From contig NZ_FNVU01000004.1 of NCBI RefSeq assembly GCF_900107965.1, positions 372,001-436,000 of the forward strand: DNA of 64,000 nt. The letters run 5' to 3'. Of the stretch, positions 8,135 through 16,374 are shown one piece after another. Numbering within the stretch: the first letter of the stretch is position 1; each line of letters begins with the position of its first letter. The notes under the pieces are model-generated. The model saw only the letters and a list, made by a program, of their open reading frames with translations, had not been told where the DNA came from and did no database searches. Source of the DNA: Actinacidiphila yanglinensis. Lineage in GTDB: Bacteria > Actinomycetota > Actinomycetes > Streptomycetales > Streptomycetaceae. A program made the translations under genes and the position numbers.

Positions 8135-9088
8135 GTGAGTCCTGCGATGCGAAGCCGTACCCCTGATCGCCTGTGCGCCGAGGCGGTCGATGTCGCACTG
8201 GCCGTGACGAGGGAGGCGGTGGGCGCGGAGTCGGTGGGCGAGCACCTTGGTGTCGTCGCCGAGGGCGACCGGGTGGTCACCCATCTCTTCGCGTGCACCG
8301 AAGCCGCCTACCGCGGCTGGCAGTGGGCGACCACGCTCACCCGGGCGTCCCGGGCGAAGGTGGTGACGATCGACGAGACGGTGCTGCTGCCCGGTCCGGA
8401 CTCCGTGCTGGCCCCGGAGTGGGTGCCCTGGAGCGAGCGGTTGCGGCCGGGCGACATGGGCCCGGGCGACCTGCTGCCCACCGAGGCGGACGACCTGCGG
8501 CTGGAGCCCGGGTGGACCGGGGAGGGCGCGAGCGCGGTGACGGCGCCCGCGGAGGTCGCCGAGGTCACGGAGGTCGCCGAGGTCCCGGGCGGCACCGGTG
8601 GCGCGGAGGACGCGAAGGCCGAGCGCGCCGGGGCCGCACCTGAGGGCGGCGGCGCGGCCGCCACCGGTCCCGCCGCGGGCGGTACCGGTTCCGGTGGGAC
8701 CGCGGGCGAGGTGGTCACCGGTGCCCCGAGCATCGCCGAGATCCGCGCGGTCGCCGACCAGCTCGGGCTCGGCCGGGCCCGGGTGCTGTCCCGGTACGGC
8801 CTGCACACGGCCGCGGACCGCTGGGAGGAGAACTTCGGCCCCAAGACGCCGATGGCACAGGCCGCGCCCGCCAACTGCGTCAGCTGCGGCTTCCTGGTGC
8901 CGATCGGCGGCTCCCTCGGCCAGGCCTTCGGCATCTGCGCCAACGAGTACTCCCCGGCCGACGGCAACCTCGTCTCCCTCGCCTACGGCTGCGGCGGCCA
9001 CTCCGAGGCCGCGGTGATGCCGAAGACTCCGGAGCCCGCGCCGATGGTGCTCGACGACCTCCACGACGACGACCAGGAGGCGCCCTAA
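8135..9088 (+). CDS. DUF3027 family protein
   Basis: 317 residues from GTG 8135. The N-terminal third (LCAEAVDVALAVTREAVGAE, then YRGWQWATTLTRASRAKVVT) and the C-terminal zinc-ribbon-like part (NCVSCGFLVPIGGSLGQAFG, with further cysteines in GICANE and YGCGGH) match the actinobacterial DUF3027 proteins. Between them is a low-complexity Gly/Ala/Glu linker (about residues 130-190) with tandem EVAEVTEVAEV units. The CxxC pair and later cysteines could bind metal. The cellular role is unknown. Confidence 0.88.
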   Translation: MSPAMRSRTPDRLCAEAVDVALAVTREAVGAESVGEHLGVVAEGDRVVTHLFACTEAAYRGWQWATTLTRASRAKVVTIDETVLLPGPDSVLAPEWVPWSERLRPGDMGPGDLLPTEADDLRLEPGWTGEGASAVTAPAEVAEVTEVAEVPGGTGGAEDAKAERAGAAPEGGGAAATGPAAGGTGSGGTAGEVVTGAPSIAEIRAVADQLGLGRARVLSRYGLHTAADRWEENFGPKTPMAQAAPANCVSCGFLVPIGGSLGQAFGICANEYSPADGNLVSLAYGCGGHSEAAVMPKTPEPAPMVLDDLHDDDQEAP

Positions 9089-9109
9089 GGCGCGTCCCTC
9101 GCCGTAAGG

Positions 9110-9132
9110 CCCGCGCCGTAAGGCGGCGCGGG
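9110..9132 (+). terminator. short GC-rich hairpin after the DUF3027 gene
   Basis: cccgcgcc (9110-9117) pairs with ggcgcggg (9125-9132) over a 7-nt loop, 22 nt after the stop codon. It has no T-tract. Confidence 0.45.
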
Positions 9133-9187
9133 TCCGGCGCGGAGCGAGTCGCGGGGACCCGGGAGAGCGTCCCGTCCACGGTCGGGG

Positions 9188-9223
9188 GGTCGCCGGAAAA
9201 GGGGCGGTCGCCGGAAAACGGGC
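9188..9223 (+). repeat. 18-bp tandem repeat, two copies
   Basis: ggtcgccggaaaaggggc (9188-9205) is followed at once by ggtcgccggaaaacgggc (9206-9223), one mismatch apart. It sits 110 bp before the sacsin-like gene and may be part of its control region. Confidence 0.7.
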
Positions 9224-9332
9224 GGACCGGGCAGCGCGGGGGGACGAGGCGCCCCGCAGGCCCGTTTGGCGGTACGGTCAGCCAGAAGGGGCCCGGAGCG
9301 GCCGGGACCCGCAGCGTGGAAGAAAGGTCCCA

Positions 9333-12300
9333 GTGACCCGCCCAGGCGTGATCCGTACGACCCCGGAAGGCCGGCCGGACCCCTTCCGTACCGGTTCCCT
9401 GCGCCAGGCCGTGCTGACCGCGTGGTCCGCGTCCGCCGCCCGGTTCCGCGAGGACGCCAACGCCGAGGAGGACCTGGCCCTCGGCGGCCATCGGGACCGC
9501 CTGATCGTGGAACTCGCCCAGAACGCCGCCGACGCCGCGACCCGCGCCGGGGTGCCGGGCCGGCTCCGGCTGACCCTGCACGACGCGGACCCGGGTGCCG
9601 CCGACGGCACCGGCTCCTCCTTCGCCTGCCTGGCCGCCGCGAACACCGGCGCCCCGCTCGACCCTGCCGCCGTGGAGTCGCTGTCGACGCTGCGCGCCTC
9701 GGCGAAGCGCGACGACACCGCCGAGGCGGTCGTCGGCCGCTTCGGCATCGGCTTCGCCGCCGTCCTCGCGGTGACCGACGAGCCCGCCGTGCTCAGCCGC
9801 GCCGGCGGCGTGCGCTGGTCGCTCGGCGAGGCCCGCGCGCTGACCGCGGAACTGCCCGACCTGGCCGACGAGTTGCGGCGCCGTGACGGTCATGTGCCGC
9901 TGCTGCGGCTGCCGTTCCCCGCCGAGGGGAGCGCCCCCGAGGGGTACGACACCGTGGTGGTGCTGCCGCTGCGCGACGGTTCCGCCGAGGACCTGACGAC
10001 CCGTCTGCTCGCCGCGGTGGACGACGCGTTGCTGCTCGCGCTGGCCGGCCTGGCCGAAGTGGTCATCGAGACCCCCGAAGGCGTGCGCACCCTGACCCGG
10101 CGTCAACTCGACGGCGGGGACGTGCTGATCGAGGACAGCTCCCGCGACGCCCCGACCCGCTGGCGGGTCGACGCGGCCGGCGGCGCCCTCGCCCCCGAAC
10201 TGCTCGCCGACCGCCCGGTGGAGGAGCGGCTGCGCCCGGTCTGGTCGGTGACCTGGGCGGTGCCGGTGGATCCGGAGGGCGCCCCGGCCGCGCCGCGCAC
10301 CGCGGGCGTCGTGCACGCGCCCACCCCCACCGACGAACCGCTCGGCCTGCCCGCACTGCTGCTGGCCACCTTCCCGCTCGACCCGACCCGCCGGCACGCC
10401 GCGCCCGGCCCGCTCACCGACTTCCTGCTGGACCGCGCCGCGGAGGCGTACGTCCGGCTGCTGGCCGGATGGCGGCCGAGCGGTGCCGGCGTGGTGGACC
10501 TGGTGCCCGGACCGCTGGGCAAGAGCACCCTCGACGCCGAACTGCGCCGCCGCGTCCTCGACGCGCTGCCGCGCACGCCGTTCCTGCCGCGCGCCGCGGA
10601 GCCCGACCCGGCCGGGCACGAGGCCGGCGGCCCCGCGCCGGACCCGGACGCCTGGGACGACGGCGGCCGGCTGGCGGGGGACGGGCAGGCGCTGCGCCCG
10701 GTGGAGGCCGAGATCGTGGAGGGTGCCACCGCCGAGGCGGTCCGGGTGCTCGCCGAGGTGCTGCCGACGCTGCTGCCCGCGAGCCTCGAACGGCGCCCCG
10801 CGCTGCGCCAGTTGGGCGTCGCACGGCTCTCCCTGGGCGATGCGGTGGACCGGCTGGCGGGCGCCGAACGCCCCGCCGGCTGGTGGTGGCGGCTCTACGA
10901 CGCGCTCGCCGGCACCGACTCCGACGTGCTCAGCGGGCTTCCCGTGCCGCTCGCCGACGGCCGTACTGTGGTCGGCCCGCGGCAGGTGCTGCTGCCGGTG
11001 CCGGGGGACGGGGACGCGGGGCGGGACCCGGCGCGGGCCGACGAGCTGTACGGCGGGACGGACGTACCCGCCGACGGGCTGGGCGGGTTCGGCGAGCCGG
11101 CCGGCCCGGGCGAGAGTACCGAGGGCCTGGAGCACTTCGGGAGCGGGCGCGCTGCCGGTACGGGCGTCGACGGGGTCGATCCGGCCGTCCTCGCGCGGCT
11201 CGGCCTGCGGGTCGCCCACGCCGAGGCCGCGCACCCGTTGCTGGAGAAGCTGGGCGCCGCCCCGGCGACGCCCCGCGCGATCCTGACCAGCCCCCAGGTG
11301 CGGGCCGCGGTGGCCGCCTCCCTCGACGACGACCACGCCGCCTGGGACGACGAAAGCAGCCTGGACGCCGAGGAGTTGGCGGACGCGGTGCTGGGCCTGG
11401 CGGCAGCCGCGGGGCTCGCGCCCGGCGACGAGCCGTGGCTGGCCGCGCTCGCCCTGCCCGACGAGGACGGCGAACTCGCCCCCGCGGGCGAGCTGGTGCT
11501 GCCCGGCAGCCCGCTGGAGTCCGTGCTGCGCGAGGGCGAACTCGCCGCCGTCGACGCCGACCTGGCCCTCCGCTGGGGCGAACAGCCGCTCACCGCCGTG
11601 GGCGTGCTCGCGACGTTCGCCCTGGTCCGCGCCGCCGACGTGGTCCTCGACCCCGACGACCTCGACCCGCGCGACACCGACTGGGCCGAACCCGACGACG
11701 TCGGGCTGCTTGACGCGGTCGACGTGTGGTGCGAGGACGTCCTCGACCAGCTTCCCGAGGCCGACGTGCCGCCGGTCGCCACCGAGGTGATCGGCGTCCG
11801 CGACCTCGACCTGGTCGACGACGACGCCTGGCCGCAGGCGCTCGCCCTGCTGTCCCGGCCGCCGCTGCGCGACGCGGTGACCGCGCAGGTGCGGGTTCTG
11901 CTCCCCGACGGCACCACGGAGTCCGTACGGCCGTACGCCGCCTGGTGGTTGCGGGACCACCCGGTGCTCGGCGGGCGGCGCCCCGTCGGGCTGCGCGCGG
12001 CCGGCGGCGACCGGCTGCTGGCCGGGCTCTACGACGAGGCCGAGACCGACAGCTCCGTCGACGCGCAGGTGCTGCGCGCCCTCGGCGTGCGCACCACGGT
12101 CGACGCGCTGCTCACCGAACCCGGTGGCGCCGCCGAACTCCTCACCCGGCTCGCCGACCCCGACCGGCCCGTCGGTCCGGCACAACTCCACCGCCTCTAC
12201 GCGGCGTTGGCGGAGCTCGATCCGGAACAGGTCACCCTCCCGGACGAGTTGCGGGCGGTGCGCGACGGCGAGGTCGTGGTGGTCGACGCCGGGGACGCGC

Positions 12301-12713
12301 TGGTCGCCGACGCGCCCGACCTGCTGCCGCTGGCCGACGGGCTGCCGTTGCTGCCCGTACCGCCGCGGCTGGCGGCCGAGTTGGCCGAACTCTTCCAGGT
12401 GCGGCGGCTGAGCGAGACGGTCGAGGCGGACGTGGTCTCGCAGGGCGAGCCGCACGACGTGCTGGCGGCCGTGCGCGACCTGCTGCCGGGCGCCCCGGCC
12501 ACGTACGTCGAGCACGAGGAGCTGCTGCTCACCGGCGGCACCGAGGTGGACTGGCGCTGGGTCGACGGGGTGCTGCACGGCGCCACCGTGGAGGGCGTCG
12601 CGGCCGGGCTCGCCTGGGCGGCCGGCCGCTGGGAGCGGCGGTTCGAACTGGCCGCGCTGCTGGAGGACCCGACCCGCACCGAAGAGCTGGCGCAGGCCCG
12701 CTGGTTCGACTGA
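9333..12713 (+). CDS. sacsin/Hsp90-like GHKL ATPase, 1126 residues
   Basis: GTG 9333 is preceded by gaagaaaggtcc. Residues of about 25-200 are a GHKL (Bergerat) ATP-binding domain of the sacsin N-terminal type: RLIVELAQNAADAATRAG is the N-box with the Mg-binding Asn, and VVGRFGIGFAAVLAVTD is the glycine-rich lid. The usual DxGxG box is only partly recognisable (FACLAAANTGAP). The remaining 900 residues are acidic, Leu/Ala-rich and without clear known domains. The protein is very large for a lone bacterial GHKL protein. A chaperone-like or nucleic-acid role can only be inferred. It is monocistronic. Confidence 0.85.
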   Translation: MTRPGVIRTTPEGRPDPFRTGSLRQAVLTAWSASAARFREDANAEEDLALGGHRDRLIVELAQNAADAATRAGVPGRLRLTLHDADPGAADGTGSSFACLAAANTGAPLDPAAVESLSTLRASAKRDDTAEAVVGRFGIGFAAVLAVTDEPAVLSRAGGVRWSLGEARALTAELPDLADELRRRDGHVPLLRLPFPAEGSAPEGYDTVVVLPLRDGSAEDLTTRLLAAVDDALLLALAGLAEVVIETPEGVRTLTRRQLDGGDVLIEDSSRDAPTRWRVDAAGGALAPELLADRPVEERLRPVWSVTWAVPVDPEGAPAAPRTAGVVHAPTPTDEPLGLPALLLATFPLDPTRRHAAPGPLTDFLLDRAAEAYVRLLAGWRPSGAGVVDLVPGPLGKSTLDAELRRRVLDALPRTPFLPRAAEPDPAGHEAGGPAPDPDAWDDGGRLAGDGQALRPVEAEIVEGATAEAVRVLAEVLPTLLPASLERRPALRQLGVARLSLGDAVDRLAGAERPAGWWWRLYDALAGTDSDVLSGLPVPLADGRTVVGPRQVLLPVPGDGDAGRDPARADELYGGTDVPADGLGGFGEPAGPGESTEGLEHFGSGRAAGTGVDGVDPAVLARLGLRVAHAEAAHPLLEKLGAAPATPRAILTSPQVRAAVAASLDDDHAAWDDESSLDAEELADAVLGLAAAAGLAPGDEPWLAALALPDEDGELAPAGELVLPGSPLESVLREGELAAVDADLALRWGEQPLTAVGVLATFALVRAADVVLDPDDLDPRDTDWAEPDDVGLLDAVDVWCEDVLDQLPEADVPPVATEVIGVRDLDLVDDDAWPQALALLSRPPLRDAVTAQVRVLLPDGTTESVRPYAAWWLRDHPVLGGRRPVGLRAAGGDRLLAGLYDEAETDSSVDAQVLRALGVRTTVDALLTEPGGAAELLTRLADPDRPVGPAQLHRLYAALAELDPEQVTLPDELRAVRDGEVVVVDAGDALVADAPDLLPLADGLPLLPVPPRLAAELAELFQVRRLSETVEADVVSQGEPHDVLAAVRDLLPGAPATYVEHEELLLTGGTEVDWRWVDGVLHGATVEGVAAGLAWAAGRWERRFELAALLEDPTRTEELAQARWFD

Positions 12714-12740
12714 CCCGTACCCGTTTCCCCGGGTTGCCCG

Positions 12741-12814
12741 CTCCGCCGGTTCGGGGACCGGTGGTCGGTGCGCGAAAGCCGCCGATTCACCGCAAGGTCC
12801 CCGAACCGGCGGAG
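12741..12814. terminator. 19-bp perfect inverted repeat with 36-nt loop
   Basis: ctccgccggttcggggacc (12741-12759) and ggtccccgaaccggcggag (12796-12814) pair perfectly. Inside the loop cggtg and caccg can also pair. It begins 28 nt after the sacsin-like stop and probably ends that transcript. The long, perfect arms are unusual for a simple terminator. Confidence 0.7.
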
Positions 12815-12861
12815 GCCGCGTTCAGGAGCGGTACCAAGAAAGAGTAAATTCGCACACCTGA

Positions 12862-12890
12862 TTGACCATTCACTCTCCATAGCTGATACA
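12862..12890 (+). promoter_or_regulatory. candidate promoter of the S53 peptidase gene
   Basis: TTGACC at 12862-12867 and GATACA at 12885-12890 are 17 bp apart, in a locally AT-richer stretch. A start near 12897 gives a leader of about 230 nt. The leader contains a possible 9-codon ORF (12914-12943, MKDTCSSPR) without a ribosome site. The gap 12714-13125 otherwise holds only the inverted repeat. Confidence 0.55.
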
Positions 12891-13125
12891 AAGCAACGCT
12901 GGCACTCGCGCACATGAAGGACACCTGTTCTTCACCGCGGTGACACCGCAGGGGGGCTCACGTACAACCAGCGCGGACCGCGAGGCCCGCCGTCTGGGGG
13001 AACGAAACTTCAGCATCAACGGCGCAGGCGTGCCCGGTGGGATGGGCGTCCTGCGCGAAGTGCCCTTGCGTGGTGCCGTCGCGGCCGATGCCGCCGGGTG
13101 CAGCACACCACGAAGGAGACTGTGC

Positions 13126-16100
13126 ATGGGCATGGCTGGCCGCAGAGCGGGGCGCGTGCGGCGGGGGGCGGGACGGACGGGCGTGTTGGGCCCGGTGGTC
13201 GCCGTCGCCACGCTGGCGATGGTCGCGGCGGGGGCACCCGCCGCCGTGGCCGACAGCGGCTCGGGGACCCCCGCGCCGCAGCGGATCGGCGCGGCGCCGC
13301 ACCTGCCGCACGGCGCGGTGCGCACCACCGCGCCGAGCAGTGACACCGCCCTCGACCTGGGCGTGGTGCTGGCACCGCGGGACCCGGCGGGGCTGAAGAA
13401 GTTCATCGCGGACGTGTCGACTCCCGGCTCGCCGCTGTACCACCAGTACCTCAAGCCCGGCACGTTCGGCACGGAGTTCGGGGCCGGCCCCGCGGCCGTC
13501 GCCACGGTGCGCACCGCGCTCAAGGCCCAGGGCCTGACCGTCGGCACGCTGGAGTCGGACGGCCTGACGCTGCCGGTGCACACCACGGTCGGCGCGGCCG
13601 GCAAGGCGCTGCACACCGGCTTCACCGGCTACCGCACGAGCGACGGCCGGCACGGCGTGGCCAACACCACCGCGCCCTCGCTGCGCGCGGACGCCGCCGC
13701 CGACATCTCCGGCATCACCGGTCTGAACACGCTCGCCCAGGTCCACTCGCACCTCGCCGCCAAGCCCGCGGCCAAGGTGGTCGCTCCCGCATCCGCCGGG
13801 TCCCAGGCGTCCGGCACGGTCTCCCCGCACATCGCGGGCAAGACCCCGGTGCTGTGCTCGAGCATCAAGTCCCTGCTCACCAGCGGCGGGGTTTCCGACG
13901 GCACCGACTACTGGAGCGCGAGCACGCTGGCGAGCGCCTACGGCATGGCCAACCAGCCGAACGTCGGCACCGGCGTGTCCGTCGGCATCTTCGAGCTGGA
14001 GAACTACAGCACAAAGGACATCGCCGCCTACCAGTCCTGCTACGGCACCAAGGTGTCGGTCAGCGCGGTCAAGGTCGACGGCGGCCCGAAGATCGCGGCC
14101 AACGCCAACATCGGCTACGGCATGGAGTCCGCCCTCGACATCGAGGACCTCATCGGCCTCGTGCCCCAGGCGTCCCTGCTGGTCTACCAGGGCCCGGACG
14201 CGGAGAACGCGACCGAGCAGAACGTCCTGGACGTCTACCAGAAGATGGTCAGCGACGACCGCGCCAAGGTGATCTCCAGCAGCTGGGGCGGATGCACCGT
14301 CGACCAGACGGACGCCTTCATGTCCGCGGAGAGCCTGATCTTCGAGCAGGCCGCGGCGCAGGGCCAGACCGTCACCGCGGCGTCCGGCGACTCCGGTTCC
14401 TCGGACTGCTGGTACGACCCGAACAACACCGGCACCAGCCTCGACCCGAACGGCTCGCTGCTCTCGGTGGACGACCCGGCCGGCCAGCCGTACGTCCTGT
14501 CGGTCGGCGGCACCCGGATGACCGGGTCCGGCGGCAGCACCCAGCGCACCTGGAACAGCGAGGAAGTCGGCCGGGACGCCGACGACCTCAACCCCGGTGC
14601 CACGGGCGGCGGCGTGTCGACCGCGTGGAGCATGGACGCCACCACCGACTACCAGACCGGGGTCACCGCTCCCGGGTACGCCGACGTCTGCAACGCGCCC
14701 GCGGGTGAGACCTGCCGCCAGGTACCGGACGTGTCGGCGCTGGGTGACCCGAAGACCGGCTACCTGATCGCCGCCGGGTACACCTCGGCGGAGGGTCAGC
14801 CCTGGTACATCATCGGTGGCACCAGCGGTGCCTCGCCGACGTGGGCCGCGCTCGCGGCGCAGGCCGACCTGGACCTCGGCTGCGCCGCCAACGGCCCGGT
14901 GGGCTTCGTCAACCCGGCGCTGTACAAGCTGCCGTCCTCGGCGTTCCGCGACATCACCACGGGTACCAATTACCTCGCCCACACCGGCGCCCAGCCGGCC
15001 GGCTCCTACAGTGCGGCGAGCGGCGCCGGCTACGACCTGGCCACCGGGCTGGGCACGCCGCACGCGCGCAGCGTCATCTCGGGCCTGTGCACGGCGGTGC
15101 CGCAGACGCAGGCGGGGACCTTCACCTCGGTGAACCCGACCCGCATCCTGGACACCCGGCACGACATCGGCCGCTCCGGCACCTCGCCGGTCGCCGCCGA
15201 CGGCACCGTGTCCCTCCAGGTCGCCGGCAGCGCCGGCGGCGCGGTGCCCGCGACGGGCGTGACGGCCGTGGTGCTCAACCTGACCGTCACCGACACCAAG
15301 GCCGGCGGCTACCTCACCGCCTACCCGGACGGCACCCCGAGGCCCACCGCCTCGAACCTCAACTGGGTCACGGGCCGTACGGTGCCGAACCTGGTGGTCG
15401 TGCCGGTCGGCGCGGACGGCAAGGTCGACCTGTACAACGCCAGCAGCGGGACGACCCACCTGGTCGCGGACGTCTTCGGCTACTACTCCACCGCGACCGA
15501 CGGTGCGACGTACTACCCGACCGGCCCGACCCGGGTGCTCGACACCCGCTCGAAGGTCGGCGTCACCACGACCACACCGGTGAAGTCCAACGGCGTGCTG
15601 TCGCTCCAGATCGCGGGCGCCGGCGGGGTTCCTGCCACGGGCGCGACCGCGGTGGTGCTCAACGTCACCGCGACCGGCCAGACCTCCACCGGCCACCTGA
15701 TCGCCTACCCCGACGGCACGACCCGTCCCGAGTCCTCGAACCTGAACTGGCTCAAGGGCAAGACGGTGCCGAACCTGGTGGTCATGCCCGTCGGCGCGGA
15801 CGGCAAGGTCGACTTCTACAACGCCAGCACCGGGACGACCCACTTCGTGGCGGACGTCTTCGGCTATTACTCGGCCGACACCGGCGGCGCGCTGTACCAC
15901 ACGGCCGGCCCGACCCGGCTGCTGGACACCCGTACCGGTGTCGGCGCGTCCAAGGCGGGGGCGCTGGCGTCGACCAGCACCCTGGCGCTCAGCCTGAACG
16001 ACGGCAACGTGCTGGCGCACGCCAAGGCGGTCGTCCTCAACGTGACCGTGGTCAGCGGCACCAGCGACGGCGCCTACCTGGTCGTCTACCCGGACGGGAC

Positions 16101-16251
16101 CACCCGGCCGACGGCGTCCAACCTCAACTGGTCGAAGGGGCAGACGATCGCCAACCTCGTCACGGTCCCGGTCACCGACGGGAAGGTCGACTTCCACGTC
16201 AACACCGGCTCGGTGCAGGTGGTCGCGGACCTCTTCGGGTACTACACGTGA
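13126..16251 (+). CDS. secreted S53 (sedolisin) peptidase with three C-terminal repeats
   Basis: 1041 residues from ATG 13126, with aaggag at 13113-13118. A signal peptide (RAGRVRRGAGRTG, then a hydrophobic stretch ending PAAVADSG) leads into a pro-kumamolisin activation domain (about residues 70-220). The peptidase follows, with the sedolisin triad readable as Glu334 and Asp338 in MESALDIED, oxyanion Asp422 in ASGDSGSSD, and Ser567 in GGTSGASPTW. A Ca-site-like C-terminus (DITTGTN, GYDLATGLG) closes the domain. From about residue 664 three repeats of roughly 125 residues each start PTR(I/V/L)LDTR and end near ADVFGYY. It is an acid-type serine-carboxyl protease, exported by Sec. An upstream in-frame GTG (12940) is rejected because it would bury the signal peptide. 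Confidence 0.93.
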   Translation: MGMAGRRAGRVRRGAGRTGVLGPVVAVATLAMVAAGAPAAVADSGSGTPAPQRIGAAPHLPHGAVRTTAPSSDTALDLGVVLAPRDPAGLKKFIADVSTPGSPLYHQYLKPGTFGTEFGAGPAAVATVRTALKAQGLTVGTLESDGLTLPVHTTVGAAGKALHTGFTGYRTSDGRHGVANTTAPSLRADAAADISGITGLNTLAQVHSHLAAKPAAKVVAPASAGSQASGTVSPHIAGKTPVLCSSIKSLLTSGGVSDGTDYWSASTLASAYGMANQPNVGTGVSVGIFELENYSTKDIAAYQSCYGTKVSVSAVKVDGGPKIAANANIGYGMESALDIEDLIGLVPQASLLVYQGPDAENATEQNVLDVYQKMVSDDRAKVISSSWGGCTVDQTDAFMSAESLIFEQAAAQGQTVTAASGDSGSSDCWYDPNNTGTSLDPNGSLLSVDDPAGQPYVLSVGGTRMTGSGGSTQRTWNSEEVGRDADDLNPGATGGGVSTAWSMDATTDYQTGVTAPGYADVCNAPAGETCRQVPDVSALGDPKTGYLIAAGYTSAEGQPWYIIGGTSGASPTWAALAAQADLDLGCAANGPVGFVNPALYKLPSSAFRDITTGTNYLAHTGAQPAGSYSAASGAGYDLATGLGTPHARSVISGLCTAVPQTQAGTFTSVNPTRILDTRHDIGRSGTSPVAADGTVSLQVAGSAGGAVPATGVTAVVLNLTVTDTKAGGYLTAYPDGTPRPTASNLNWVTGRTVPNLVVVPVGADGKVDLYNASSGTTHLVADVFGYYSTATDGATYYPTGPTRVLDTRSKVGVTTTTPVKSNGVLSLQIAGAGGVPATGATAVVLNVTATGQTSTGHLIAYPDGTTRPESSNLNWLKGKTVPNLVVMPVGADGKVDFYNASTGTTHFVADVFGYYSADTGGALYHTAGPTRLLDTRTGVGASKAGALASTSTLALSLNDGNVLAHAKAVVLNVTVVSGTSDGAYLVVYPDGTTRPTASNLNWSKGQTIANLVTVPVTDGKVDFHVNTGSVQVVADLFGYYT
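15115..16251 (+). repeat. three in-frame repeats of about 375 bp in the S53 gene
   Basis: Units begin near 15115, 15514 and 15886. Units 1 and 2 are nearly identical over their last 80 bp (both carry VPVGADGKVD-like or MPVGADGKVD-like text and end ADVFGYYS); unit 3 is more diverged and shorter at its end. Similar PTRxLDTR modules occur at the C-terminus of other streptomycete exoproteins and are probably beta-rich surface- or polymer-binding domains, which is inference. Confidence 0.8.
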
Positions 16252-16296
16252 CCGTCTCCGGCTGAGCCGAAGCCTCTCCGGCTGAACCGACGTATC

Positions 16297-16332
16297 GGGG
16301 CCGGCGCCACCCGCGAGGGCGGCGCCGGCCCC
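16297..16332. terminator. 12-bp perfect stem between convergent genes
   Basis: ggggccggcgcc (16297-16308) pairs with ggcgccggcccc (16321-16332) over a 12-nt loop. It lies between the S53 gene and the convergent P-type ATPase gene and probably serves both. Confidence 0.8.
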
Positions 16333-16374
16333 GCTGCCGTACCGGGCGCCACCGCCCTTGCGCCCAGAGGGCGT

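Noticed and set aside
9188..9223. 18-bp tandem repeat as the start of a CRISPR array
   Set aside because: There are only two units, directly joined without spacers, and no cas genes nearby.
8880..12578. A 1232-codon open frame on the minus strand opposite the sacsin-like ATPase gene
   Set aside because: Its translation is dominated by Arg, Gly, Gln, His and Val in a low-complexity pattern, and it is the phase mirror of a well-supported gene. High GC third positions remove stop codons from such frames.
12940..13125. Longer N-terminus for the S53 peptidase from GTG 12940
   Set aside because: It would put 62 non-hydrophobic residues before the signal peptide and has no ribosome site, whereas ATG 13126 has aaggag at the right distance.
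12958..16197. A 1079-codon minus-strand open frame across the S53 peptidase gene
   Set aside because: The plus-strand frame has a signal peptide and all catalytic residues of sedolisins. The minus frame has no recognisable domain.
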